A DNA stretch of 64,000 nucleotides from Strongylocentrotus purpuratus (Eukaryota; Echinodermata; Echinoidea; Camarodonta; Strongylocentrotidae). Under the pieces are notes generated by a model. That model was not told the DNA's origin, did no database searches, and saw only the letters and a program-made list of their open reading frames with translations. Shown here one piece after another: positions 48,171-60,902 of the stretch. The position numbers and the translations under genes are program-made. The stretch spans positions 35,233,119 to 35,297,118 of the forward strand of contig NW_022145609.1 of NCBI RefSeq assembly GCF_000002235.5, in the 5' to 3' direction. The stretch's first letter is position 1. Each line of letters opens with the position of its first letter.

Positions 48171-49322
48171 CTCTTGAATATCCTCTTAATTTACTCCTTG
48201 GCAGTCATAACATGCAAAGGAGAAAGAAAATTAAACTTAGTACACTGTACCTACCTAAAATTCCAACATTTATAGTTTTGGGTAATTTTTGTTATTGACA
48301 GATAACATGTACTGAACACATTCTTACAATCACATTAAAATAGTCTAGAATGTTTGTATATTCCAGCCCATGATTTGGTCTCGAAATGTAACTTTTCACT
48401 GTTAGAGTACTCCCAAATTATATATACACAATGGCATTGGAAAAAAAATGTAAGTCAACTGACTTTGACTTATGACAAAAGTACTGGTACAGGAAATTAA
48501 AAAGTGAATGATATCTTTCGTGCCCGATAAAGGATTTGTTATACATCAAGTCCAAACATCAACACAACAAGTGACCTTGGGAGCTAGGGCTGATATAATA
48601 ATGAGCGATACTAATAACGGTTTCAACAAGACATGCTGTGACAGAAATGAACTTATAAGCGGGCTCTATACAATGTACCACCATTGAAAGGGCTGCAGGC
48701 CATGATACTGTTACCACAAGTAAACACGGGCTGATGTGAATTTGTATTTGTATGAGGCATAAGGCATGTTCTTAGCTTGACGTATCAAAGTGGAGAAATA
48801 GGAAGGAAAATGTTTCTTGGTCTTGGCAAGAATTCCATTTTTCATTCTTTGCATAATGCCTTTGGATCAGTTTCAAATTCTAGTGGTATCAGGGTTGGTT
48901 TTGAAGTAAGGAGATATTTGGGCAAATATTCTTTTCTCACTCAGTTTGTAAGGCGCTCATTAGAGACTTGGGATATATTTGTTGCTATGCGGTACGAGCC
49001 ACCGAGCTGTTCTTGACAAATAGATTCAGGGTAGATCGGCTTTTGGATATATTTAGAACGTATCATCACATGTTTCTAAAAGACACTTTTTGACAATACT
49101 GATGTTTCTTAAAAGACAATATTTAACTCTCACACAGTTGTAACAGAGAATGTGTACTTTATAATGCAAATACACAATGTTGACTCAGACAAATGTTTTT
49201 TATCATTTACATGTACGTGTGGTTTGGTTTCAAAGAAATGCGTGCAAAATTATCTGTAGATGTGTATCTTTATTGCTTTTAAAGATTATGACATGTTCTC
49301 TGTGTGGACATATTAATATAGT
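48171..49322. other. Non-coding, no feature seen
   Basis: A 79-codon frame (48777-49016) shows no recognisable domain. Confidence 0.4.
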
Positions 49323-49512
49323 ACGCTCCTGATTATCACCCTGGCTTTAGCACGGCTACAATTACGGCACTCTAGCGTTTCAAGCAATTAATTCCTGGCA
49401 GGTACCCATTTACATCACCAGGGTTGAGTGTGGCAAATGTAGATCAATGTCTTGCCAAAGGACGTTAGTGCCGTGGCTTGACTCGAAGCGCGGACCTTGT
49501 GATCGACAGTCC
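49323..49512 (-). mobile_element. tRNA-derived SINE, second copy
   Basis: On the minus strand, GATCACAAGGTCCGCGCTTC with a B-box-like GCTTCGAGTC leads into the same body as the SINE at 2486-2682 (TTTGCCACACTCAACCC, GGGTACCTG). The A box is missing, so the copy is truncated at its head. Confidence 0.75.
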
Positions 49513-50994
49513 TAAAAGCTTTTAGAAATACTGAGAAAAATTGATTTAAAGTAAAGATGATGCCTATCATTGTATTAATGAGTAACTATGTTGCAAACAA
49601 TTATTTCATACCTCTACTCAACTTCTCTTACTCTTAAGATTCTTACTGAAGGAAACTTATTTTTATGATTTTGAAGTACCAGGTCTATGCACAAGCAAAT
49701 ACGCTAATAGTAAATAAGTACCTTCACACTAGCTTGATCTCCTTACTTATAATCAACACTGTTTATCTGAAATGAAAAATATATGCTCATTATTTATTTG
49801 TACTTTGAAGCATGTTACATCAAATTTGTAAGATTATGACTTTGAATATGTATATTTTGTCAGTACAAGGGCTACATATATACAGAAGACAGTGCCTTTA
49901 AACGAGCTCCATCTCCTTATCACAAGAACATGTTTATTTATCTCAGTAGTTCATCCATCCCATGGCAGCATATCTTTATAGATTTATCTCGACCTTGTAC
50001 TCACACTCTATTATTGTATCAAAGTTGGTCAATATTTGGAAAGCAGACTATATATATCCTGAGAGATAGCGCGGACCAAACGAATATCATCTCGGTTATT
50101 ACATTTTCAGGCTAGCTAAGGAAGTGCATGGGGGTGCATTGAGCTGCTTAATGGCTTTTATTTGATTCCCTCGCATAAATGTGTGATTAAGATTTATATC
50201 ATGCCCTTTCCACTGGGAAGCATCGCACTGAGGCTCTCTATGGAAATCCATAAGGCCATTCAAAATAATATACATGTTTAGGGTCCCCGTCCGCTTCCTT
50301 TTTGGGGGTCGCCTCCTTTCTTTTTTCTTTTTTTTAAATAATTAATAAAGAAAAAAAAATGAAAAACACTGCTAAAATGGATCTATTTCTGATTAATTAT
50401 TTTTTTTTTAAATGCTGGCGGCCATCTTCAAAAAATAGCCTGACTGTCAGGGAAAATGTACCGAGCGGCCATTTTAAGCGGCCATTTTGAAGGGAACAAA
50501 AGAAGAAAAAAAAAGGGCCTCCTTCCTATTTTTCAAAAAGTACCCAATACACATAAAACCTCTTAATCCTAACTTCTCACGTCTTATGATGCAATTCAAA
50601 TGCAAGTCTTTATTACTTCTGAAACGAGTAGTTTATTCTTTCTTTAGTATTGTTCATTCAGTTTGTTGATGGTTTTGGGTTGCAAAATCATACACAAGTT
50701 ATTATTTCTTAACAAATATCTTGATTTGTATTGTCTTGTTGTGTAGCATCATTCATGCATTCACATATAGAACATAATTATGTTCATGCCAGTCATTTTG
50801 ACAACCATCACCAATTCGTTGCCTTTTATCCTTACATAAACTATGAAAAGAGTCCCTACTGTGTTCATACATGTAAGTAAGAAAACTATTCAGAAATCAG
50901 AATGTGGTTTGGCATTTATTGTTTAGGTGGGCTGTATATCAATGGTATCGTGACAGCAACTATACTAAAAGGAAAACATTAGAGAGAAAAATAG
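49513..50994. other. Non-coding stretch
   Basis: No gene. Section 50281-50515 has A/T runs around GCGGCCATTTT repeats (50409 inverted, 50466, 50478) that may be an old MITE, but its ends were not resolved. Confidence 0.35.
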
Positions 50995-51020
50995 TATATA
51001 TATATATATATATATATATC
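50995..51020. repeat. TA microsatellite
   Basis: Thirteen or so TA units. Confidence 0.95.
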
Positions 51021-51022
51021 AT

Positions 51023-52247
51023 AATTTGCTATCTAGCGTGAAGGTATTAACACCAACTCATGATCGACTGTGACAGAAAGTATGCACGAACCCCTTAGGG
51101 AGATAGCCTGCCCTCTGTGAGAGACAATTTCAAAGAAAAAAATTATTGTTGGTTTTTCCATCCCAAAATAGCACTTTGTCTGCCTAAAGATTGTTCACTT
51201 TGACCTTTGCAGTCTAAGTCCATATTGAAAGGTAATTTCATATCTTTTTCTTGGGGGCATAAAGAGATTCAACTTGCAATTTACTTCACTTTTCGCAACT
51301 GATGGAGAGAAAAAATACAAGTATGAATTATGGACCAGTAAGCCTGGAGGATGAAATAAAACAAGATTGAAATCTGAAGATGTGGTTTGGCATAGAAAAG
51401 ATGTCTCTGCAGATAAACTTTGCAGGATCAATCCCTGCTAGACCAAGAAATTTGAATTTTATCCCTCAATATTCTTGACCAGTCTCAGTTCACTAAATAT
51501 TGCACAGCGAGTATTACACAATGAAATAATCCCCATGTGGAATTTAGAATTGGAAAAAAAAATTGTTCTCCCTTTTAATGCATAACAATATGTAGAGTAA
51601 AGATTTTGAGTATTTATGTGATACCAAATATGTAACTTTGAATCCTTTTTTTCCAGATGCATTTTGACATTTGCTGACAGCTAGAGAGGAAAGAGAGTGG
51701 GTCAAAGGTTGGTCATTCACTCTACTCCAGTCAGGTCATATAATTTCGCCAAGGTAACACAATATATAAAACAGTCAAGAAACAATACACAAATGAGGAC
51801 ACAAAACTGCCAAGGGGGTCCAAAGAAAACAAACCTAATACTTTAACCTCATAAACATAAACCTGGCCATGAAATACAAAGAAATATTAGTTTTCTGACC
51901 TCCACAAAAATACCATCTTCTTCATACCTTACTTCCAGCAATCGTGAAATGGCAGGCAATCTTTTCTTAACGTTTGTCACTATTTACAAGGAAGCTTTGT
52001 GTGATTGATCATGCCATGGACTCCTTTAGGTCCATGATCATACCATTGGGATATAGTTCATCTACAACTTTGTATTCACGTGGAGTCAAGCCTATGAAAG
52101 GCATTCAATCAAAATTCTTTTCATTGAGATGGTCACTAAACAGGAAGAGATCCAGGATTGTAATCAGGTGTATAAAATGAAAAATGTGTTCACTCGAATG
52201 GCCCAAAAGGCAAAGCCAAAGATGAACAGAAAATTTTAAATACCTGG
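51023..52247. other. Non-coding stretch
   Basis: Contains a palindrome around CCATGGACTCCTTTAGGTCC (52014-52033). No gene was recognised. Confidence 0.4.
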
Positions 52248-52314
52248 GACGGTATTCTGAAAGCTCACTTAGCGCTCAATTAGTGCTCAGTTAGCAAATC
52301 GTTATTCTGAAAGG

Positions 52315-52359
<45 letters not shown>

Positions 52360-52500
52360 AGTTGGCAGGAGGTGTGTCGCGCATAGGCTTTAATACACGC
52401 TTGTGACGTGTGAGCACTACCGGTATACTAGTTAAGTGAGAGTTAAAAGAGTTTTGCTCTTCTGAAAACTCTATTAGCAGTCAATTAACTTCAAAAAGAT
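52248..52500 (+). mobile_element. Partial MITE split by a TA microsatellite
   Basis: GGGACGGTATTCTGAAAGCT with CACTTAGCGCTCAATTAGTG resembles a MITE end. A partly inverted TCTTCTGAAAACTC / AGCAGTCAATTAA lies near 52460-52490. A TA run at 52316-52358 separates them. Confidence 0.4.
52316..52358. repeat. TA microsatellite
   Basis: About twenty-one TA units. Confidence 0.95.
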
Positions 52501-52640
52501 AAAAGACAGTAATAAGTATCTTACACCCTCCCTTCCCAACATGGCACTCCTTTACTGTATTTTTCATGTTACATAATGGCTATTCAATTGCAAGGATGAC
52601 ATGTTTGATTAAATGAGAATGATCATATTTATTTTCATAC

Positions 52641-52703
52641 GACACCGTAAGGTGGACCTGTGCGCTATACAAGTAGCCACTATTATTATTATTATTATTA
52701 TTA
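52641..52703 (+). mobile_element. Non-LTR 3' end scrap
   Basis: TGCGCTATACAAGTAGCCAC followed by a TAT-rich (ATT)n tail, the same 3'-end style as at 10085, 23455 and 54048. Confidence 0.45.
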
Positions 52704-52705
52704 AT

Positions 52706-54047
52706 TGTCAGTTTTAAACAGTTAATGGATGTTCTCAAGTCAAGAAACTAAAATTATCGCAAGGCTTTCTGACAGCTGCTTTCACAGGCTGTGCATGGTT
52801 CACTACACATTTTCCTATGTTGAAATAGGAGAGTGTATATGTATATAGATCCTTTTACTTTGTGACAGAGTATCTGATGGTGGAAATCTCTTGCAACTGA
52901 AACACTAGGATCAGTCGATGCGAGAAAAAAAACCCAAATGAAATCAATATATTTTCTAGATGTGAGATTCCTATACTTCACATATTTCTGCCCGGAGCCT
53001 TCCTTGAATGCATAACTCCTATTTTTGTACAAGTAACTCTCCCCTTAAATTCCTCTCAGTCATGCAGGTACACACATACTCACTTGCTAAATTATTCCAG
53101 GACACGTACAATCAAACTACTGTGGTGAAGGGGGCCTTATCAAAAAGAGAAAGAGAGAGAGAGAGAGAAAGAGAGAAAGGGTATGGACCTCCTACAGATG
53201 TGTAGTACTACATGTAGGTCCATGGTTAGAGTGAGAGGGAAAATGAGAGGAAGGTAGAGAAGACAACTTCAAAATGCAAATGCATAGCAACAGTGATCAA
53301 TAAAGAAGTGGATAAGAGGAGAGAGAGAGAGAGAAAAACAAGGGAAGGGAAGGGAGAGCAGGAGAGAGGCGGGAGAAAGATACAACTTCAAAATGCACAA
53401 GCATAGAGTGAGCTGATCGATAGGTCACAGTCTGTGAAATCGACAAGAAACAGTAGCTTTATGGTTTGAATGACTGCAGCGGGTCACAATCCTTTCTCTT
53501 TTTCCTTCTTCCTTTTTCTTTCGTTGACGGAAGAAAGTTCAAGAAACAGGCGAAAATACTTCAAAATCCATACAGCCAGAGAAAATTTGTTCAAACAACA
53601 TATTGTATGCTTTTCACGCTTATATATTTCTCAGTGACAATGTAACGTAATGTATAATGAATCAATGAAATACATTTGAGGCGATTGATGTTTGCTGTGG
53701 GGTATGGTTCATCAGATTTAGTGCTTTTCTCTTTAGAATCCACCATTTTGATACATACATGTAGCAATAATCATACATTAAGGCCTAACTGTTAAAGTTT
53801 CACAAACCTCAACATAATTACTCCAGGGCATAATATAACAAGCACAATTCATGTACACTGACGTTTACTATGCCGTATATATTTCTTGATTCAATGCTAC
53901 AAGAAAATGCTTGACTTCAGAAAATATGCTCACAATGCTGCAAACATATTGTATTTTAGTGTGATTCAAAATCGGTACAATGCTATACATTTAATGCTAT
54001 CATTGCCTTGGTTTAAATCAAGATTAGTATTTGCATAAGAGTTGACT
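52706..54047. other. Non-coding stretch with GA runs
   Basis: GA runs at 53143-53178 and 53319-53335. A palindrome ATGGACCTCCTACA / TGTAGGTCCAT lies at 53182-53225. No gene. Confidence 0.4.
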
Positions 54048-54132
54048 TTAATAATAATAATATTCTGCTTTTATATAGCACTTAATACAATATCTCTATA
54101 TCTCTAAAGCGCTTTACAGATATACTTAATGC
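54048..54132 (-). mobile_element. Non-LTR 3' end scrap
   Basis: An ATA tail at left, then TTTATATAGCACTTA and CTAAAGCGCTTTACAG, the inverted 3'-end phrase of the family. Confidence 0.5.
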
Positions 54133-54444
54133 CTAGCTAAATGAATAGAGAAGCTATAACAACTGAAAGAGTGTAATTACACATGAATTATCAGTATTCA
54201 TGAATGCAACAATGCATGAAAGTTAATCTAAAAATAGAAATCCTACTGTTCATTTGACAGGTAAAAGATAATCAAAAGTGATTATCTCTAGAATTGGGCA
54301 ATGTTTATTGAGTTTTGAACATGCTCAAAATAACATGGTATTAAATTGAATAGTAATGTCAAGATATGGGGCTGAGACTCTGAGGAAGGGTTAAAATTTT
54401 ATGTTGTTTATTCAAATTCATGAGGTAATTTTCAGTACAGTTTT
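54133..54444. other. Non-coding, no feature seen
   Basis: Nothing supportable. Confidence 0.4.
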
Positions 54445-54500
54445 ACATGGACAACCAGAAAACATGTCTCATACCCCCTTTGGTGGATGGAGGCATAAGA
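54445..54500 (+). repeat. Decayed end of the 157-bp array element
   Basis: GGACAACCAGAAAACATG and TTTGGTGGATGGAGGCATAA match the right end of the array at 22195-22250. No tandem units are left. Confidence 0.6.
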
Positions 54501-54711
54501 AATGTTTGTGCCGGCAACGAATCCCAGAATACATATGCTGCAGGTGTTGTTTTTCTGTGATGGAATACATCAGGACGTATGAAACTCCAATGTCACACAC
54601 TTATGGTTACTAAGCAACATACCAACAAATCATGCCATGCATGAGGTCACTGACTGGCCTCTAGCCTCATATCCAGCATGTGGCCAATGTTCACAAGTTC
54701 TTGAACTTTAC

Positions 54712-54881
54712 GGCCCGAATTCACGTAGGAGGTTTGTCGACAAACCGAGGTTTATGTACGTCATATGACGAGTTTTTGACGCGTTTTTTACAAACCTGGT
54801 TTGTAAAAAACAAAAGGAGGATTGTCGAAACAAAAGGAGGTTTGTTGACAAACCGACAAACCTCCTTTGTGAATTCGGGCC
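54712..54881. mobile_element. MITE with GGCCCGAATTCAC ends, copy 2
   Basis: Left GGCCCGAATTCACGTAGGAG, right CTCCTTTGTGAATTCGGGCC. It shares GTACGTCATATGACG and TTTTTGACGCGTTTT with the copy at 44298. Confidence 0.88.
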
Positions 54882-54969
54882 ACAATGTTGATAATTTATA
54901 CCAAATAAATCAAACATATGAATGGGGAAAAGCGTGCTTGTTCACTTACTTTTACAAATACCTGAGGAG

Positions 54970-54995
54970 TTAATGCCCTTCTGGCTCTCAACAGA
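54970..54995 (-). repeat. GAGAGCCAGAAGGGCATTAA motif copy
   Basis: The minus strand reads GTTGAGAGCCAGAAGGGCAT then TAAC, the fullest match to the motif in the window. Confidence 0.8.
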
Positions 54996-55096
54996 CTACA
55001 GGTGTAACTGAGATAACTGATTACTGTATGTGCAAACCTATGGCTACGCCCTTCAGACTGAACTAAATGCTACAAACTGCACAACTTGTAGACTAA

Positions 55097-55455
55097 GGGC
55101 GCGTTCATGCTTGATTTTGAAGGCAGAATAAGCGATTTGTAACGCTCATCGTAATCGCAGTTCCACGGTGCACTGTTCATGCTCACTTCTCCAGGCAATT
55201 CTCCTTGGGTGGCCTTCAGCTGGATTCGCAAACCTGTGTGCGCATGCTACGTAGACCCACTAGAGGTCAGTGCGTTGACCCCATTTAAACGCGTTTACAA
55301 ATTGTAAACGCATCTTTTTGTGAGTTTACGATCGGCGATCGTGATCGCCGTTTTTCGGTGATTCTACAAAAGTGAGCATGAACGCAATCATGTTTTAAAC
55401 TAAATGCGTAACAGATGCCTGATTCTGGCCGTCAAAATCAAGCATGAACGCGCCC
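55097..55455. mobile_element. Harbinger-type MITE
   Basis: Left GGGCGCGTTCATGCTTGATT and right inverted GGGCGCGTTCATGCTTGATT are identical over 20 bp and continue into TTGA(A/C)GGC. TAA flanks both sides (55094-55096 and 55456-55458). A 3-bp TWA duplication fits PIF/Harbinger. 359 bp, GC-richer than its surroundings, non-coding. Confidence 0.88.
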
Positions 55456-55458
55456 TAA

Positions 55459-57064
55459 TAAGAACTCCTACATACATGTATGTGTCTCAGCCTTGATCTG
55501 AGCCTATGCTGACTGCAAAAAGGTCATTTTACATGACATGGGAATATATACAAGCCATGGGGGTATGTTGGTGTTGTAAGGCAGGAGGGATAATGTTTGT
55601 TTGGAGTTGTGAATCTGAGATGACAGCTATGGAGACAGAAGTAGTTTGATGACAAGACTTCAAATGTTACTGAAGTATACTAAATGGTTTTAAACATATA
55701 AATATATACATACATGGTTATTGATTTGTTTTCAGAAGGGGGGGGGCAAGCATATTATCTGTCTGTCTACTTGGAGCCAAAGAGTGTTAACTTGAATACT
55801 TTAAAAGAGTAAACAGCCTTCTGTCCCTTAAAGAGATATGTTCCAAGGGATACTCAGTTTATTCAATGATCATTTATCACACAGAGATTCTTTAGTATGA
55901 TTTATTATGGGTCTCCTGATAGTGTCATTTGGATGAATTCTGACAGGGGTAAATGAGATATGATGTATTATGTTTGGCTCTGCGTATGAATAATGAATCG
56001 AATATGGTGCATGATTTTAATTCACATTGAAGTAAGTCATGTGATGTTATTGCCAGTCTTCAAATGAAAATCTCTAGTTAGATGACACATATGACATACC
56101 AGTATTTAACATGGCTATTCCAATGCATCTCTTATGAATTATGGATGTCTTTCAGCAAATTTTGACAAATATACAAGAGTGTCAGATAAAATAACCCTAA
56201 ATATGTACCTTGTTCATCACAATGTACACTAATTTAACGACACTCTTGTGAGTCATGTTAAATTTAGTACTGACTGTCATGTTTAAAAATAGAATCGCAG
56301 TGCACATTTGCTTTCAAAACAAACCAAAACCACCTGCAATAAGCATCATCAGTTGCCTATTTGGGGGAGTAAACAGTCAGAAGAGCAAAGATCAACATTT
56401 TATGACCTACATTATACTATCTTGTGACCTAATGTTAACTGAATGCACATGTATGGTATTGAGTTATGACCCAGACGAAACTACAATACTATTTTGGGTA
56501 ACATGAATTATATGTTGGTCCAACAATTATGAATGGTGGCAAACTTTACAATGTGTTTCTATTTCTGTTATAACCTCCAGTTCAAATCACAGTAAGCCTG
56601 AAAGTTTAAATAAAGGCAAATATCCATTTGGTAAATTGAGAACAATATCCTGTACTACATTATATTTCATTTGCACAGTAGACCAAATCAAAGGTACCTA
56701 GGGAATTTGTGGAAGTATTGACAAAAAGAACACCATGCTATTTTGGTGGTATTATCCGAGCTCTGGTTTAAATTATACAGGGAAATTAAACAAGAACAAA
56801 AATTATCAACAATTATGAGATAATTCTAATCTTTAAAGGCATTGAAATCACATACTTTATTTTAGGAGGCACAGGTACAAAATTCTAGCACCTTAATATT
56901 TGTCCTGAACATCATCATATAATCATTGTCGGGAGATTCACACACAAAAAAAATTCTGATTAAATATCTGACAATATAATAAAAATATACCACATATTAC
57001 ATGTAAGTTCATTATCTGATAGTTATATTCAGAATATGTAAATGATTACTGTATGCATATTTAC
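55459..57064. other. AT-rich non-coding stretch
   Basis: A degenerate motif pair (TTGGAGCCAAAGAGTGTTAA near 55771, AGCCTTCTGTCCCTTAA near 55816). No gene. It would be the first intron if the exon at 57065 is real. Confidence 0.4.
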
Positions 57065-57162
57065 CCAAAATCGACATTGGCCAGCGTGACCCTGCGAGGG
57101 CGGTTGAGGCGTTGCCTGTGGCGGATCGGGATTAAGCTTCCAGGTACGTAATGAGGATTCAT
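57065..57162 (-). CDS. Candidate first coding exon, unknown product
   Basis: On the minus strand an ATG at 57162 opens 32 codons (MNPHYVPGSL, then R-rich with NRPRRVTLANVDFG) and stops at a GTAAAT splice donor (exon ends after GG at 57065, phase 2). The GC content and the use of CGC/CTC/GTC codons stand out sharply from the AT-rich surroundings. The arginine-rich N-terminus suggests a disordered or basic leader; no domain can be named from so short a piece. The remaining exons would lie to the left and were not found. The plus strand is also open with a GGCCAG acceptor and an AGGTACGT donor, so orientation is not proven. Function unknown. Confidence 0.33.
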
Positions 57163-58560
57163 CTTAACTTCAAATATCTTTCAGTCCGGCGAAAAATCCC
57201 ACAAAATGACTTTCAAATAAATTCCCAATAAATGCTGGGCGCAAGACAATAACTGATGCGATATTCCACGATTTGCTGAAGGTAAAATAAGTTGTTTCTT
57301 GCAACTGCTGGTTTTCCAAGATAGTAGTTTATCTTTCCAACGTTTCCAGTTGTCTAGAGGCAAACGATGATTATGCTTCTGTGAGCAACTGCTTGTGAAA
57401 AGCCAATAATTACCCGACCATTTATTCCACTTGAACAAGTCACAAAGAGCGTTCACTCTCTCCCGTTCTGTCCTCCACAGATACACGTATATGCTGTTGC
57501 GCTAAAAAGTGGTTGCTCATAAAAGAATCAATATGATAATCAACTTCTTCTCCATTTCTCTTGTAATTGTAGATTGGCGAAGGGAAAAGTATGACTGAGC
57601 ACACAACAGATGTTGTTGACAAGATGATATGTGAGATTCTAGGAAGTACATGTAACTGAGGCTCCTTGATCCCGCACAGATTTCTAGATGACTATCTTCG
57701 TGCCCATCAAAGTGAATTTGCAAAAGCAATCAAAGAAATATCTGAAAATTGCATTAAGAGTGCAGACCAGATGGAATAATAATTCCTTCTTCAGTCTGGA
57801 AAAAACTGCTACTCAGGCACAGTGTAGATTGAATACAAGATGAGAGAACTGACCAGAGTAGCTTCAAGAGTAATTTGGCTGCGAGTTACCATTCTACTAC
57901 AGTTGCTGACATATTAAAGCAATGACTATTTTTCATCTTAGTGCAGTCTGTGCAGATTCCTTTGGCAATATAAAGAACAAATTATTTGGTGACCAAATTA
58001 ACAAAGTCCAATAGTTACCTGTAGAGTTTAATAATTAGCCTCCTGGTAAGTTAACACTGAACTATACATGTACATCAAATTAGCAATGTTGAAAGTAAAA
58101 ACACAATTCCGAGTTTATCCTCGTTGAAATAATGCTGAAGCTTAGTGGAGTGTGTTTTGGTAGAGATCAGACTTTGCCAACAGGAACTTGGCTTGACTGG
58201 GGCTCCAAACGGTGAAATGTCATTCCAGCTTCCAGCAACACAATCACAAAGTGTTCCAAATGCTACCCCTGCACGACAACGGTATTCCTTAAACTGTCGA
58301 CTCTGTGTAGAAAGCCCCTCAACTGAGCTGAATTAGAAGCACACGCACTCTCACACACGCAAATCAACATCTGATAATCGCTCTTTTTTGTCCGTGAGGG
58401 ATGAAATGGATAGTTGCTCCAGACAGGAACGATTGCAGTGTTTTGTTTAAGTCTCCCTCAACCTCTTCATTCACAAGAGGGGGAGCAGCTAATGATGCGG
58501 ACGAGGACGACGCTATGTAAATCCCAAGGAATTGCAAACACTTAAAGAATCACAAATCCT
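57163..58560 (-). other. Possible 5' leader or promoter region of the exon candidate
   Basis: More GC-mixed and less repetitive than the flanks. No microsatellite or MITE is found here, unlike most of the window. No TATA box or initiator was identified with confidence. The 63-codon plus frame (58145-58336) and the minus frames at 57181-57729 have no recognisable domain. Confidence 0.25.
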
Positions 58561-59454
58561 GAGTGAATTATTTATCCTAAGATGTCACAGAACATCAAGA
58601 AGTATATCATTACTGCCAGATGTTTTCATGATACCTCAATATCTAGAAGAGAATTTCAGCTCCTCAAAAATTGTGTCACAACATTAAGTTTCAAACATTA
58701 AAAAATAAAATTGTATGTTGGAATGCAGAAAAAATATTTCCACTTATAACATCTGGTTTATCTTAAGAGTTATTAATCTCAATCTACGACTGAAGCAGTT
58801 AGCGCTTTCAAGTGTTTGATATTTCTCCTCTTCATAAAAGTGAATCTGAAATAAGGCAAAAAAATAAAGAATATCAGGTGAATGAAGTTAATGAACACAG
58901 CTGTTGTGGTCTTCATTTTTTCTTTTAATCTCTACATTTTGATGAAATCAATCGTTACCACAAAATGACCAAAATTGATCCAGGTTTTCCATTTTCACCA
59001 TTGACATTTGGAACTGAAGTAGTACATGTACACCTGTAGGTGTTTTACAGTACAAAAGAAGTTTGAATTTCTATTCCACTTGTTCCAAGTAAACATACAC
59101 TAGAAGATATTATGTCTTCTCCCAACATAAAGGGCATTTCATTTTCTACTATACACGTTTAGGGGTAGGCCTATATTGTCCTCTTTTACTTTGAAATTGA
59201 AGCAGCAGTTACTTTACTCACCATCTCATAAAGATTGCTCTTTCACATTCTGTCATTGCTTAGAATTGAAAATAACACTGTAACTTTTCAAAACAGGATA
59301 CTGCACTACTTCGACTATTAAAATGTTTTTCCTTATAAAAATGACAGATAATAAGGGATACAAATAAAATGACTAAAAAGTCTCTGTTAAATTGTAAACT
59401 GAGGTACTTCTCAATAAAATCTGGCTAAAATCAGTACATGTTCCATAGAGAGAA
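58561..59454. other. AT-rich non-coding stretch
   Basis: Nothing supportable. Confidence 0.4.
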
Positions 59455-59575
59455 ATCAGGAGAGAGAAAAAAAAGAGGGAGAGAGAAATAGAGAGAAAAA
59501 AGGGAAACAGGGGGAGAGAAAGGGGGAATGAAAGACAGAGAAAGAGACGAGGAAAGAAGAAGAAGAGCAGATTGA
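59455..59575. repeat. GA-rich low-complexity tract
   Basis: Interrupted GA, GAAA and GGGA units. Minus-strand frames over it are artefacts. Confidence 0.9.
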
Positions 59576-60145
59576 GACAGACATAGGCTCTTATCGTTTC
59601 CATAAATCCATAAAGTAGAACGTAATTCAATTTCCACGGCTGACAAAACGTCTTGCACATCAAAGCAGCTATAAATGAATCTTCTTCTGCATTTTCTTCC
59701 TCGTTGCAAACATGGATAGAAGAGAAAGGGGAATCCACGTATACACCACCACCACCGGAAGGGAGACAGTGTTAGGTATAATTTGATCTGTCTTGGATAT
59801 GCCATCTTCACGGTCTGAAGCACGCACTTGGGATAAGGTCAGCACATCCAAAAAGTTCTAAAATAAAGGTCAAGTCCTATCAAATTTAATGGTATTGGGG
59901 ATTGAATGCTACGGATGTCATGTAAGTGCACTTTCTATACAATGTTGATGACGTTGTGACAAGCAAATTCAACGATATTTCTCTTCTTTTTTTTTCCCTT
60001 AAGGACACATGCATGATCAAGAAAGTCCCTCAAAATCTTCTTTCAACCCCCTCCATTGAATATATACTTTTTATGTTTGAAAGACAAGTGTATTCATTCC
60101 AAACTTCCAGACTACCGATGTAAACTTGACAAGTGGTATGAAGAG

Positions 60146-60147
<2 letters not shown>
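59576..60147. other. Non-coding, no feature seen
   Basis: A short CACCACCACC triplet run at 59746-59755. Confidence 0.4.

Positions 60148-60148
<1 letters not shown>

Positions 60149-60200
<52 letters not shown>
60149..60200. repeat. GA microsatellite
   Basis: About twenty-five pure GA units followed by a G-rich patch. Confidence 0.96.
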
Positions 60201-60203
<3 letters not shown>

Positions 60204-60898
60204 GGGAGGGGGTTGTACCCATTCCATTCACACAAGGGCACATTCTCCAAGTTCTTAGGATAACTGCCATCATCCAAGCCCTGGTCCCTACTCAATCAAT
60301 CATTGGTCTACACATTTTGCAGGGGACTAGTCAAGAATGGGAAGTATTCCATTGACTAGCTGTCAATCCCTCCTATGAATGATCTCCTTGTAGTATCTCT
60401 CAGTCAATATACAAGTGTATGTCCAGTAACCCTATACATAGGTCTGTTTTCATTAGTCTCAGTTTTTAAAATAGCCCCCTTATTTTGAGGGGGGAAGGGG
60501 TAAAGTTAGCCCCATACTCTTTTTTTTTTGTATATGCATACAAGTGAAAATAAATGTTGCATTTTGAGATCATAGAAAGTACAAAGTTGTTTTCCCGATG
60601 GTTTAAACATCAGTAAGCAATATCATAGAAAGCATTGCCTGGAATCATGTTTTATGCAGGAAAGACAGTGAACCTCACTCAGGATGGACTATATAATGCC
60701 AAAGAAAATGGAATGTCCAGTGAAGAAAGAAAATGAGGAAGTACAAATCACACACTTGAACTTCTACACAAAAGTACAATGTAAAACCTGTGCAGAATTT
60801 AATCTTAATACTACTCATGATTTCATGTGATGGGTTGTCAAGCCTCAGTGACAATGATGTCTTCTCATTGACAATGTAAATGTATTCTTGACATGTCA
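60201..60898. other. Non-coding, no feature seen
   Basis: Nothing supportable. Confidence 0.4.
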
Positions 60899-60902
60899 AA
60901 TT

